Source of the DNA: Cryobacterium roopkundense
Lineage (GTDB): Bacteria > Actinomycetota > Actinomycetes > Actinomycetales > Microbacteriaceae
NCBI RefSeq assembly: GCF_014200405.1
Contig: NZ_JACHBQ010000001.1
Coordinates: 1,798,001-1,862,000, forward strand
DNA length: 64,000 nt
Direction of reading: 5' to 3'
The number at the start of each line of letters is the position of its first letter. Position 1 is the stretch's first letter. A program made the translations under genes and the position numbers. Under the pieces are notes generated by a model. That model searched no databases and had not been told where the DNA came from. It saw nothing but the letters and a program-made list of their open reading frames with translations. Positions 44,631 through 53,298 of this stretch are shown here, in pieces.

Positions 44631-44676
44631 AACAAGGCGGTTCAGGAGCTTAGCTCCGGAACCGCCTTGTTTTGTG
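44631..44676 (+). terminator. rbpA terminator overlapping the lnt 3' end
   Basis: AACAAGGCGGTTC and GAACCGCCTTGTT form a 13-bp outer stem, with a second inner stem GGAGC/GCTCC. TTTT and then a run of seven T follow. The lnt stop codon lies in the hairpin and its last codons lie in the T-runs. Confidence 0.85.
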
Positions 44677-46209
44677 CAATTTTTTTCGGCCGGCGGCGGC
44701 ACACAGCACGAACCCGGCGAGGCCTAGCCCGGCGACGAGCCATTCGATTCCGCGACCGAGCGCCATGGCCGGGGTGATCGTGGCGCTCAGCGGCACGGTC
44801 TGCACCATGGCTCCCGGCGTCCACGTGGGCAGGCTGTCGAGCGTCTCGCCATCGGGGGTGATGATGGCACTCGTGCCGACGGTGGAGATGTTGACGACAG
44901 TGCGCCCGGCTTCAACGGCCCGGAGGCGTGCGATGGCGAGTTGCTGCACGCTCTCGTCGGTGTAGCCGAAGTCTGCGTTGTTCGTCTGGCCCAGAATGAT
45001 CTCGGCGTCGTCGTTGATCATGTCGTGAATGAGCTGGTCGTCGGCGATGTCGAAGCAGATGGCGATGCCGGCGAGCACACCGTTGATGTCGAAGATGTTG
45101 TCGCGGGTTCCAATGCCGTAGTCCCGGCCGATCATGTCGATCAGGTCCGGTGCGAACGGACGCCAGAACGCCCGGTTCGGCATGTACTCAGCGAAGGGCA
45201 CGGGATGCACCTTGTCGTAGATGTCGACAGCGCCCTCCCCCTCTTCCCACAGCAGCGAACTGTTGTAATACGTTTCATCCTGATAGGTGATGGTGCCGGC
45301 CAGCACCGGGGCGTTCATCTCACGGCTGATGTAGTCGAGGACCTTCGCCGCCTCGGGATTTCGTAGGGGGTCGATGTCGCTCGCGTTCTCCGGCCACACC
45401 ACGAAGTCCACGGGCTCCTGCCCGATCAGCGGCAGGGTGGCCGAGGTGTGGTCACTCAAGATCTGTCCGGGCCTATAGACCGCGTTCAGCCCGGCGTCGG
45501 ACGCGCCCTGAACGGCGGCGAGTCGCGTCGTGCCGCTCTGCACGATGGTGAACGCTGGAACGACAAGCAACCCGACAACGGCTGCGACTGCGACGGTGGC
45601 GCGTGCCAGGCCGCCGAGGTCGGTCTCCCGAAGCAACTGCACGACGAGGGCGCTCACCCAGACGATGAGGAAGCTGAGGCCCGAGAAACCCACCCATGCC
45701 GCGAGCGATCCGAAAGGTCCCTCCGATTGGGACAGCGCCACGCGGCCCCACGCGAACCCACCGTAGGGCCAGACTGCGGAGATGGCTTCCCGCGCCGTCC
45801 ACAGGCCCGCCACGACGACGGGAACGAGGCCCAGCCGCCCGAGGCGTGAGCGCCAGAGCAGCGGACCTGTCCGTAGAACAACGGCCGTGAGGGACAGGCC
45901 AACGGCGAAGAAGATGCTCTGCAGCCCACCCAACGCGATCCACGGCACCGGGCCAAGGTACAGCGTGATCCAAGAGATGTGAATCAACCAGAATGACAAC
46001 CCGGCCACGAACCCCACGAGCAGGCCCGTCCAGGGCCCTCGACCGAGCAACGCCACAAACATGAGCCCGACACCGACCGGAGCCAGGACCCACCAGTCCC
46101 GGTCGGGGAAGCTGGCGTCGAGAATAGCTCCGGCGAAACCCGCGATCACGAGGGCCGCCCAGAGGGGGAGGGCGAGGGCGCGCTCGCGCGGGGCCGTCGG
46201 GGCGCGCAC
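44650..46209 (-). CDS. lnt: Apolipoprotein N-acyltransferase
   Basis: 519 residues. It adds the third acyl chain to lipoproteins. About eight membrane helices surround a nitrilase-like domain with the Glu-Lys-Cys triad in VVWPENASDID (about 271), IYDKVHPVPFAEYMP (about 331) and AGIAICFDIADDQ (about 385), near the E. coli positions. GTG 46209 directly follows the helicase stop TGA with no gap. Likely clients in this window are the CtaC and FKBP lipoproteins. Confidence 0.92.
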   Translation of the reverse strand: MRAPTAPRERALALPLWAALVIAGFAGAILDASFPDRDWWVLAPVGVGLMFVALLGRGPWTGLLVGFVAGLSFWLIHISWITLYLGPVPWIALGGLQSIFFAVGLSLTAVVLRTGPLLWRSRLGRLGLVPVVVAGLWTAREAISAVWPYGGFAWGRVALSQSEGPFGSLAAWVGFSGLSFLIVWVSALVVQLLRETDLGGLARATVAVAAVVGLLVVPAFTIVQSGTTRLAAVQGASDAGLNAVYRPGQILSDHTSATLPLIGQEPVDFVVWPENASDIDPLRNPEAAKVLDYISREMNAPVLAGTITYQDETYYNSSLLWEEGEGAVDIYDKVHPVPFAEYMPNRAFWRPFAPDLIDMIGRDYGIGTRDNIFDINGVLAGIAICFDIADDQLIHDMINDDAEIILGQTNNADFGYTDESVQQLAIARLRAVEAGRTVVNISTVGTSAIITPDGETLDSLPTWTPGAMVQTVPLSATITPAMALGRGIEWLVAGLGLAGFVLCAAAGRKKLHKTRRFRS

Positions 46210-48678
46210 TCAGGACACCGAGGAGTAGGCCACGATGCCGCGACGAACCGCGTCCATGGCCTGGCGAGCGCTGCGGCCCACCGGGCCGTCGGCCACGACA
46301 GAGAGCTGGTCGAGCAGGTCGATGGTTTGCTTGGTCCAACGCACGAAGTCGCCGGCGGCCATCTCGGCCTCGAGCAGCACGTCGCCGAGGCTGGCCCCGC
46401 GCGCCCACTTCCACATCGCGAGGCTCAGCCCCACTGATAGCGGCTTACTGCCGGGCAGCTTGTTGTCGCGCTCTAGGTCGTCGATGCGGCTCCAGAGGTC
46501 TGTCGTCTCATCGAATGCCGGTCGGAAGGCCCCGCGGGGAAGGTATCGCGCGTCAAGCAGTCCCTCTTCGCGGCGCGGCTCGAAGACGAGAGCGCAGGCC
46601 ATGGCCGCGAGGCTCGCGGGGTCGAGATCGTTCCAGAGTCCGCGACGCAGGGACTCGGCAACGAGCAGGTCCCGCTCGGCGTAGATGCGGCGCAGGATCC
46701 GCCCGCTCTCGCTCAGCTCCACGCGTCCGTTCTCGTTCTGGGAGAGGTACCCGTAGCCGAGCAGCACGTCTGTCACGCGGTCAAAGACTCGGGCGATGGC
46801 TCCGGTGCGGGCGCTGATCTGGCGACTGATGGCATCCGTTTGCTGTGAGAGATGCCACCAGCGCTCTGCCCACCGGGCGTGCTGTTCCCGCTCGGGACAG
46901 TGGTGGCAGGCGTGGGCGCGCATCACCTTGCGCAGGTTCGCGATCTCGCGCTGACGCCTGTCGCGTTCTCCTCGAAGCGACGTATCGCTCTTGGACGCCT
47001 CGCGTTCTCGTTCCGATAGCCGACGGCGAATGGTGGTGTAATCGGCAAAGTCTCCGAGATGGCAGGTCATGGATTGCTGGAAGCCGGCCAGGGACAGCTC
47101 CTGCTGACGCACTGTCCGCGCCAGGTCGACGACAGACCGATCCGCCTGAAACTGGGCGAAAGACGACTCGAGCACCGCGCGCGTGCGATCCCGACCGAAC
47201 TGATCGATGAGGTTGACGGCCATGTTGTAGGTGGGTTTGAAGCTCGAGTTGAGTGGGTAGGTGCGCTTGGAGGCGAGCGAGGCCACCGCCTGCGGGTCGA
47301 GGCCCTGCTGCCACTGGATGACGGAGTGACCGAGGGTGTCGATGCCGCGGCGCCCGGCGCGCCCGGTGAGCTGGGTGTACTCCCCCGGGGTGATCGGAAC
47401 TCGCGCCTCGCCGTTGAATTTCTCTAGTTTGTCGAGCACAACGGTGCGGGCGGGCATGTTGATGCCGAGCGCGAGCGTCTCGGTGGCGAAGACGGCTTTG
47501 ACGAGCTTCCTCTGGAAGAGCTCCTCGACGACCTCTTTAAAGGCGGGAAGGAGGCCGGCGTGATGCGCGGCGACGCCGCGCTCGAGTCCGTCGAGCCAGT
47601 CGAAATACCCCAGCACGCCGAGGTCTTCGTCCAGCAGGGTGCGGCAGCGGTCGTCCACGATACCGCGGATCTCGTCACGTTCCTGTTCCGTGGTGAGGCG
47701 CACTCCGGCGCGGAGGACCTGGCGCACCGCCTGATCGCAGCCGACTCGGCTGAAAATGAAGAAGATCGCCGGTAGCAGATGCTTGCCCTCAAGCATCCGC
47801 ACGATTTCAGCGCGGTCCATGCGCCCCGCGTCGGTCCGCATCGGCACGAATGCCGGCCGTTGCTGGGTGCGACCGCGGTAGTCCGACCGCCGATCATCGC
47901 CGCTTCGGGTGTTGCCACGCCCGGCAGCTCGTGTCCCGGCGTGCGAGAGGCGCACGAGCTCAGGGTTGACCTTGTGCGTTCCCACGAGACCGGCGGCATC
48001 GAAAAGGTCAAGCATGTTGTTCTTGACCAGCACATGCTGCTCGAGGGGGACGGGGCGCTCCTCCGAGACGATGACATCGGTCTCTCCACGGACGGCCTGC
48101 AGCCAATCCCCGAATTCCTCGGCGTTCGACACGGTGGCACTCAGGGACACCATGCGAACGGACTGGGGCAGGTGGATGATGACCTCTTCCCACACAGCAC
48201 CGCGGAAGCGATCGGCCAGGTAGTGCACCTCGTCCATCACGACAAAAGCGAGGTTCTTGAGCAGACCCGAGTCGGCGTAGAGCATGTTCCGCAGGACCTC
48301 AGTGGTCATCACCACGATGCGAGCCTGGGCGTTCACGTTCGTGTCACCGGTGAGAAGGCCCACCTGCTCCGCACCATACTCGGCGACAAACTCCTGGAAT
48401 TTCTGATTACTGAGCGCCTTCATCGGCGCCGTGTAGAAGACCTTCTTGGTGGGGTCCTGCATCGCGAGGAAGATCGCGAATTCGGCGACGATGGTCTTGC
48501 CTGCTCCGGTGGGGGCCGCCACCAGCACACTGTTTCCGGCCTCAATCGACGCGCACGCCTCGATCTGGAATGGATCGAGGTCGAAACGCTGCGCCGTGCG
48601 AAATGCCTGCAGGACCGGCTGGGAAACGCGTTTGCGGGACTCCGAGTAGCGCTCGGCAGGAGATTTGGTGTGGGTCAC
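46210..48678 (-). CDS. Ski2/Mtr4-like DEVH-box RNA helicase (HelY type)
   Basis: 822 residues from GTG 48678 (VTHTKSPAERYSES). Helicase motifs: Q-type PFQIEACASI, AAPTGAGKTIVAEFAI (motif I, about 56), VMDEVHYLADRFRG (II, DEVH, about 148), VSLSATVSN (III), ETLALGINMPARTVV and QLTGRAGRRGIDTLGH (V-VI). The C-terminal DSHCT-like domain ends FVRWTKQTIDLLDQL. The actinobacterial HelY group is presumed to act in RNA turnover. AGGA lies five bases upstream. Same strand as tatA-tatC, seven bases after tatC. Confidence 0.9.
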   Translation of the reverse strand: MTHTKSPAERYSESRKRVSQPVLQAFRTAQRFDLDPFQIEACASIEAGNSVLVAAPTGAGKTIVAEFAIFLAMQDPTKKVFYTAPMKALSNQKFQEFVAEYGAEQVGLLTGDTNVNAQARIVVMTTEVLRNMLYADSGLLKNLAFVVMDEVHYLADRFRGAVWEEVIIHLPQSVRMVSLSATVSNAEEFGDWLQAVRGETDVIVSEERPVPLEQHVLVKNNMLDLFDAAGLVGTHKVNPELVRLSHAGTRAAGRGNTRSGDDRRSDYRGRTQQRPAFVPMRTDAGRMDRAEIVRMLEGKHLLPAIFFIFSRVGCDQAVRQVLRAGVRLTTEQERDEIRGIVDDRCRTLLDEDLGVLGYFDWLDGLERGVAAHHAGLLPAFKEVVEELFQRKLVKAVFATETLALGINMPARTVVLDKLEKFNGEARVPITPGEYTQLTGRAGRRGIDTLGHSVIQWQQGLDPQAVASLASKRTYPLNSSFKPTYNMAVNLIDQFGRDRTRAVLESSFAQFQADRSVVDLARTVRQQELSLAGFQQSMTCHLGDFADYTTIRRRLSEREREASKSDTSLRGERDRRQREIANLRKVMRAHACHHCPEREQHARWAERWWHLSQQTDAISRQISARTGAIARVFDRVTDVLLGYGYLSQNENGRVELSESGRILRRIYAERDLLVAESLRRGLWNDLDPASLAAMACALVFEPRREEGLLDARYLPRGAFRPAFDETTDLWSRIDDLERDNKLPGSKPLSVGLSLAMWKWARGASLGDVLLEAEMAAGDFVRWTKQTIDLLDQLSVVADGPVGRSARQAMDAVRRGIVAYSSVS

Positions 48679-48685
48679 GGGGATC

Positions 48686-49480
48686 CTAAAGCGCCAGTTC
48701 CTGTTCGAGGGAACGAGCTCGTTTGGCGGCACGGCGATCATGCAGCCAGGTGATTCCCCAGGCTGCGAAGTAGAGGACCACCATGGGGATGGCGAGCATG
48801 AACATCGATACGACGTCGGCGGCCGGGGTGGCGATGGCCGTGAACAGCACGATGACGAGAATGGCTATTCGCCATGACTTGATGATGGAGGACGCACTGA
48901 TCACGCCAGCAAAATTCAGCAGAACGATGAACACTGGCAGCACGAAAGCGATGCCGATAGCCAGGACCAGTTTGAGCACGAAGTCGAAGTAGCTGATCGC
49001 GTTGATCAGCGCCGCGTCTTCGGCCGGTGCGAAACTCGTGAGCAGTTCGACCACGTTGGGGAGCACGAACCATCCCGCCGCGCATCCCGCAAGGAACAGG
49101 GGGATGGCCGAAAAGAAGAAGCCAAACGTGTACGCCTTTTCCTTGCGGGTCAGGCCGGGCACGAGGAAGGCGAAAATCTGGTACAGCCACACGGGACTCG
49201 AAATCACGAGACCGACATAGAAGGCGATCTTGAGCTGCAGATCGAACGCCGAGGTCATGTCGGGGTAATTGATCTGCGCGTTTCGGTCTTGGGCCAGCAT
49301 GATCTGGGTGATCGGTGCCCGGAGCTGGTCCAGAACGAAATCCGCCTGGAACCACCCGATGACCGCACCGACGAGGATGCCGGCGGCGGCAAGGAAGAGT
49401 CGCTTGCGCAGCTCGATCAGGTGCTGACCGAGCGACATCTTTCCCTCTTTCGCGCCGCCCCGACGGCCCCGAACCGCCAT
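48686..49480 (-). CDS. tatC: Twin-arginine translocase subunit TatC
   Basis: 264 residues from ATG 49480 (MAVRGRRGGAKEGK), six membrane helices. Conserved features are MSLGQHLIELRKRLFLAA at the N-terminus, PVWLYQIFAFLVPGLTRKEK with the family's FxxPGL motif, and FGFFFSAIPLFLAG. It forms the signal-peptide receptor of the Tat export system together with TatA directly upstream (4-base gap). In-frame sequence further upstream runs into tatA and is rejected. Confidence 0.94.
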   Translation of the reverse strand: MAVRGRRGGAKEGKMSLGQHLIELRKRLFLAAAGILVGAVIGWFQADFVLDQLRAPITQIMLAQDRNAQINYPDMTSAFDLQLKIAFYVGLVISSPVWLYQIFAFLVPGLTRKEKAYTFGFFFSAIPLFLAGCAAGWFVLPNVVELLTSFAPAEDAALINAISYFDFVLKLVLAIGIAFVLPVFIVLLNFAGVISASSIIKSWRIAILVIVLFTAIATPAADVVSMFMLAIPMVVLYFAAWGITWLHDRRAAKRARSLEQELAL

Positions 49481-49484
49481 TGCT

Positions 49485-49697
49485 CTAGGGCTTGGCCGCT
49501 GGATCGACGGGACCGTCAGTCTTGGGGTTCCCGTCGGCGGTGTCGTCACCCTTGTCGCCCTTGATTTCGGTCTTGAAGATCTTCATCGACTGGCCGAGGC
49601 TGCGGGCGAGACCGGGGAGTTTCGGTGCGCCAAAAAGTAACAGAACGATGAAAAGGATGATCACCAGGTGCCATCCGCTGAATGCATTACCGAGCAT
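49485..49697 (-). CDS. tatA: Twin-arginine translocase subunit TatA
   Basis: 70 residues. A single N-terminal helix ([20 protein letters not shown]) precedes the amphipathic [19 protein letters not shown] and an acidic, Pro-rich tail. The FGxxKLP hinge is intact. AGAGGA lies nine bases before ATG 49697. The start overlaps the end of the upstream membrane-protein gene by 11 bases. Confidence 0.93.
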   Translation of the reverse strand: MLGNAFSGWHLVIILFIVLLLFGAPKLPGLARSLGQSMKIFKTEIKGDKGDDTADGNPKTDGPVDPAAKP

Positions 49698-50058
49698 GAG
49701 GTAGTGTCCTCTGGATCATTTGTGCGTGTGTAAATAGTTTACCTTGGGCGATCAATTCGTCGCGACGTACCTGTCTGCGGTGTCGACGATTGCTCGTGTG
49801 CATCTCCGCCGCAAACCGCAGCGGTGTCGGATCCTGCAGCACAGCCGACCTGAAGGCGGGCAGAGCAGCACCGCCCCTGCCGTCACCGCCCCTATCGTCG
49901 CCGTCGATGTCTACAGCGGCGAGCTGACGACCGAGCGCGTCGAGCGCGTGCGCCGTGCGCATGGCCTTGCGAAAGAGCATGAAGCCCAGGCCGGCGAGCG
50001 TTGCCACGAGCAGGGTCGCCAGCAGCCCCCACACGACAATCCATGACCACCACGGCAC
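49687..50058 (-). CDS. Small membrane protein between pafC and tatA
   Basis: 123 residues, not recognised as a named family. One N-terminal helix ([20 protein letters not shown]) is followed by an amphipathic stretch ([18 protein letters not shown]), a Gly/Asp-rich loop and a basic tail ([17 protein letters not shown]). The topology recalls TatB-like proteins, but the FGxxKLP hinge is absent, so I do not call it TatB. GTG 50058 starts three bases after the pafC stop; its end overlaps tatA. The tight packing supports a real gene. Confidence 0.75.
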   Translation of the reverse strand: MPWWSWIVVWGLLATLLVATLAGLGFMLFRKAMRTAHALDALGRQLAAVDIDGDDRGGDGRGGAALPAFRSAVLQDPTPLRFAAEMHTSNRRHRRQVRRDELIAQGKLFTHAQMIQRTLPHAR

Positions 50059-50061
50059 GGT

Positions 50062-51072
50062 TCAGTCCTCCTCGTACGGTGCGGCACCGGCGGCCGCCCA
50101 CTCCGCCACGATGCGTCGCGCCTCTGGCGGCTCCACCACGGTCACGACGCCGGCGAGCCCGGTGACCAATCGCTTGAGCGCGTGGTGGTGGGCCACGCGC
50201 AGGGTCGCCCGAACGCGGCCGAGGGATGCCGTGCTCTGCGGGTGCTGCGCGCTGTGAATGTGCGCGCTGTGAATGTTCTCCGGGCGGTAGTCGGTAATCA
50301 GGGCGAGGGCAGCTTCGGGGAGTTCGAGCACGATCTCCAGGTCGTCGAGGGACGGCACGAAAAGCGCCTCAGCGAGCTGTGTGTCGCTGTCTCGGGACCC
50401 GGCAGGTTCGGCCGTCACCGTGAGGTCGCTGATGCGGTCCAGCCGGAAGGTGCGAACAGCCCCACGCAGGTGGCACCAGCCACGCAGATACCAGTCCCGA
50501 TCCACGGACTCGACGCGCAGGGGGTCGACACGGCGACTCACCTGGTCGCCGCGGGAGTTCAGATAGGCGAATTCAAGCTGCACGTTCGCCTGCACGGCGG
50601 CCTGGATGACCCCGATCGTTGTCGGGGACTCCCGGCTCGACACTCGCAGCTGGCTCGGGGTCGCGGATGCTCCCCTGGTGAGCTTCGCCATCAGGGAGGC
50701 TATGGCGTCGCGATCGGCGTTCTCCGGCAGCGCGGACAGATATTGCAACCCCGCGATCAGCGCGGCCGCCTCACGCGCCGAAAACCTCGGCGAGTCGTCG
50801 ATGGCCACCTGGTGCGTAAGCACGATGCGGTCGTTGTCTTCGAATTCATCCCAGTGGATGTCGAATAGGTCGCCGTGCAGGTATTGGCTCGTCTCGCCGG
50901 GGATACCCGATACGGCGATCAGCCGAACGGCCGATCGCACGTGCTCGGCCGACACCCCGAATCTGCCCGCCACGTCATCAACGGCGACATTGTCGTGGTC
51001 GATCAGGTAGGGCACGAGTGCGAGCAGAAACGTCAGCTTGTCCGCGGCCAATCGCGGTTCGCGGGCGCTCAC
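50062..51072 (-). CDS. pafC: WYL-domain regulator PafC
   Basis: 336 residues. An N-terminal winged-helix region (DKLTFLLALVPYLIDHDNV, VDDVAGRFGVSAEHVRSAV) precedes a WYL-like domain (QLEFAYLNSRGDQVSRRVDP, DWYLRGWCHLRGAVRTFRLD). In mycobacteria PafB and PafC form a heterodimer activating the LexA-independent DNA damage response, with the WYL domain sensing single-stranded nucleic acid. The GTGA overlap with pafB supports one complex. No proteasome genes are next to it here. Confidence 0.9.
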   Translation of the reverse strand: MSAREPRLAADKLTFLLALVPYLIDHDNVAVDDVAGRFGVSAEHVRSAVRLIAVSGIPGETSQYLHGDLFDIHWDEFEDNDRIVLTHQVAIDDSPRFSAREAAALIAGLQYLSALPENADRDAIASLMAKLTRGASATPSQLRVSSRESPTTIGVIQAAVQANVQLEFAYLNSRGDQVSRRVDPLRVESVDRDWYLRGWCHLRGAVRTFRLDRISDLTVTAEPAGSRDSDTQLAEALFVPSLDDLEIVLELPEAALALITDYRPENIHSAHIHSAQHPQSTASLGRVRATLRVAHHHALKRLVTGLAGVVTVVEPPEARRIVAEWAAAGAAPYEED

Positions 51073-52199
51073 GGGTTGTCGTGGTGTGCGTCGTGAACCG
51101 TACGGAGCCGTACGAGGACGGCGGCGCGCAGCTCGGGAGGTGAGAGCACGATGACCTCAGGGCCGAAACCGGCCAGTTCGTCGGCAAGAATGGTGAGATC
51201 GGTGTAATGCAGGGCCACAGTGGCCCCATGAGCATCCTGGGACGCCTGAGCATCCTGGGACGCCTGAGCATCCTGGGACTCCTGACCCGCATCCTTCCTG
51301 CCCCGCTTGCCGAGTCTGACCTCTGCGTCGCTGCCCGCCACGACCGCGAGCACGGCAACCTGGCTATGCAAAAGCGCATCCAGCCCGTTCAGCGCTTCCT
51401 GGGCTGGGTCTACGGTGTCGCGTTCAAACGTTGCACCCGGAACCGGAACGACCGGGCCGACGATGCGGGACAGCAGGAAGGTTCGAGGCGCATCGGCGAC
51501 CAGATCCGTGGCGAACAGGTGCCACCGCCCCTCGTGAAGCACAATGGCACGCGGCGCAACACGGCGGCGGCGCGACTGTGTCTCCCCCGGTTTCAGGTAC
51601 GCGAACGACACGACGACACCGCGGTCCATTGCCTTGTTGAGCGGATCAAAGGACGCTTCCCGGGATCGGAGCAGTGGGGCATAGCCCAGAACCGGATCGC
51701 TCGAGTCGACACCGAGCGAATCGAGTTTCGTGAGAGCCCGCCGGGAATCGGCGGAGAGTGAGCCCTCGCGCCAGACCGTGGCCGCCAACTTCAACAGCAT
51801 GATCTCGTCGGAGGAAAAGACCACGTCTGCGGGCAGGTCATACAGTCCCTTCGGGATGCGGTAACGGAGGTTGTGGTTACTGCCGGGATCGTCCGGCGGC
51901 TCGATCACGTCGAGCGGGATGCCGAGTTCCCGAATGTCGTCTTTGTCCCGCTCGAACTGACGCTCCAGGCTCGCGTTAGTTGCGTCCCTGGAGTAGCGCT
52001 GCCGGTAGCCCTGCACGGTGGCGAGGATCTCTCCCTTGGTCAGGCCTATCTCCGTGGCGACGAGCGCAAGAACGAGGCTGAAGAGACGTTCCTCAACGGT
52101 GACGGAACGCCGCGCGGCCGTGGCGTCTGCTCTTGGAATCTCGACGGGTGCTGCGGAGGGTTCATCAGCTGCGGAGGGCTCATCGGAAAGGGGCGGCAC
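51069..52199 (-). CDS. pafB: WYL-domain regulator PafB
   Basis: 376 residues from GTG 52199 (VPPLSDEPSAADEPS). Winged-helix region TVEERLFSLVLALVATEIGL and TKGEILATVQGYRQRY; WYL region VVSFAYLKPGETQSRRRRVA and LHEGRWHLFATDLV. Near residue 318 an imperfect three-fold SQDAQA repeat interrupts the C-terminal domain. I chose GTG 52199 because TAGAAT lies seven bases upstream; the GTG at 52220 would lie upstream of that hexamer. An inverted repeat covers promoter and start. Confidence 0.88.
   Translation of the reverse strand: MPPLSDEPSAADEPSAAPVEIPRADATAARRSVTVEERLFSLVLALVATEIGLTKGEILATVQGYRQRYSRDATNASLERQFERDKDDIRELGIPLDVIEPPDDPGSNHNLRYRIPKGLYDLPADVVFSSDEIMLLKLAATVWREGSLSADSRRALTKLDSLGVDSSDPVLGYAPLLRSREASFDPLNKAMDRGVVVSFAYLKPGETQSRRRRVAPRAIVLHEGRWHLFATDLVADAPRTFLLSRIVGPVVPVPGATFERDTVDPAQEALNGLDALLHSQVAVLAVVAGSDAEVRLGKRGRKDAGQESQDAQASQDAQASQDAHGATVALHYTDLTILADELAGFGPEVIVLSPPELRAAVLVRLRTVHDAHHDNP
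51230..51283. repeat. 18-bp minisatellite in pafB
   Basis: Three head-to-tail copies of GAGCATCCTGGGACGCCT, the third with one mismatch. On the coding strand it gives six residues per copy, so changes stay in frame. Confidence 0.9.
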
Positions 52200-52228
52200 A
52201 TGTGCGATTCTATCGCGCACGTGCCGCC
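52192..52228. promoter_or_regulatory. Inverted repeat over the pafB promoter and start
   Basis: 16-bp arms (52192-52207 and 52213-52228, two mismatches) around TTCTA. On the minus strand it contains the -10 hexamer TAGAAT (52207-52212) and the start GTG 52199. It may be an operator for autoregulation, or a terminator of the upstream FKBP gene, though no T-run follows. Confidence 0.5.
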
Positions 52229-52263
52229 CCTCCCGGCGTGAGTGAACATACGTCAGCTCGCGC

Positions 52264-53229
52264 CTAGTTCACTCCAAGGATGTCAACGACGTATACCAGA
52301 GTGGACCCGGGCGGGATCGTGGTGGCGCCCTGCTCCCCATAGGCCAGGTCGGGGGGAATCACGGCAACGAGCTGTGACCCGACGGTCTGGCCGATCAGGG
52401 CCTTCGCGAAGCCGGGGATCAGACCGCCCTGGGTCTGGGAGCCGTCGATCGCGACCACTTCGGTCGGGATCCCGGATTCCCAGGTGGACTCGAAGGTCGT
52501 CTTTTCGCCCCACACCAGTCCGGAGTATGCAATCGTGACAGGATCGCCCTCCTGAACTTCTGCGCCGGTGCCCTTCTTCAGCACGCCGACCTGCAGCTCT
52601 GCGGGCGGTGTGCCCGACGGAATCGTGATGCCGGGCGTACCGTCTTCCGCCAACACGACGGCGGGAAGCCCGTTCTCGGCAGGCTGGTCCGCGCCGTCAG
52701 CGCGGGTCAGGTAGGACTTGACGACGTCGATCACGAGGACGATCGTGTCGGTCGCGGCGATACCGGCGTCGGCGTTGCCCTCAGCACCGAAGGCGTCCGC
52801 AGGAGGCACCACCACGGCGAGGCGGGATCCGACCTGCGCACAGGAGAGAGCTTCGGTGAGGCCCTTGATTCCCGGGCCATTGACGACGGCACCCGACGCC
52901 GAGGTCTCGTTGTAGGCCGACTCGGTCACGACCTCTCCGGTCGTGCCGTTGTACACGCTGAGATCAATCTTGACCTTTTGTCCACTGACGACGGGTGCGC
53001 CCGTGCCCGGGATGACTTCGGCGAGCTGCGATGTTGCGGCCTTCAGCGGGTTAGGAAAATCAACGACAGGGACGGCGCCGAAATCTCCGGTCACTGAGAC
53101 CAGGTCCGAGGCCGTACCTGGCTGCAGAGTCGGCTCACAGTTCGCCGCCTCGGTTCCCGGAGCGCTGCAGCCCGTCAAGGATGCAACGAGTAGTCCGGCG
53201 GTCAGAATCAGCGCGGATGCTTTGCGCAC
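52264..53229 (-). CDS. FKBP-type peptidyl-prolyl isomerase lipoprotein
   Basis: 321 residues. A lipoprotein signal ends ASLTGCSAPG (Cys21). Two FKBP domains follow: a first, degenerate one (about residues 60-170, GQKVKIDLSVYNGTTGEVV, VVPPADAFGAEG) and a second, canonical one (about 210-320, VTIAYSGLVWGEKTTFEST, GSQLVAVIPPDLAYGEQG, LVYVVDILGVN). It should help fold exported proteins at the outer face of the membrane. GTG 53229 has AGAGGA upstream. pafB follows on the same strand but has its own promoter. Confidence 0.92.
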   Translation of the reverse strand: MRKASALILTAGLLVASLTGCSAPGTEAANCEPTLQPGTASDLVSVTGDFGAVPVVDFPNPLKAATSQLAEVIPGTGAPVVSGQKVKIDLSVYNGTTGEVVTESAYNETSASGAVVNGPGIKGLTEALSCAQVGSRLAVVVPPADAFGAEGNADAGIAATDTIVLVIDVVKSYLTRADGADQPAENGLPAVVLAEDGTPGITIPSGTPPAELQVGVLKKGTGAEVQEGDPVTIAYSGLVWGEKTTFESTWESGIPTEVVAIDGSQTQGGLIPGFAKALIGQTVGSQLVAVIPPDLAYGEQGATTIPPGSTLVYVVDILGVN

Positions 53230-53298
53230 AAGTCCTCTTTCAGTTTGGGGGTGCCACGGTTCGGGCGGCGGGAAAATGCCGGGTGGGCGGGCAGAAGA

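Noticed and set aside
49687..50058. Naming the small membrane protein TatB
   Set aside because: It lacks the FGxxKLP-type hinge; only topology is similar.
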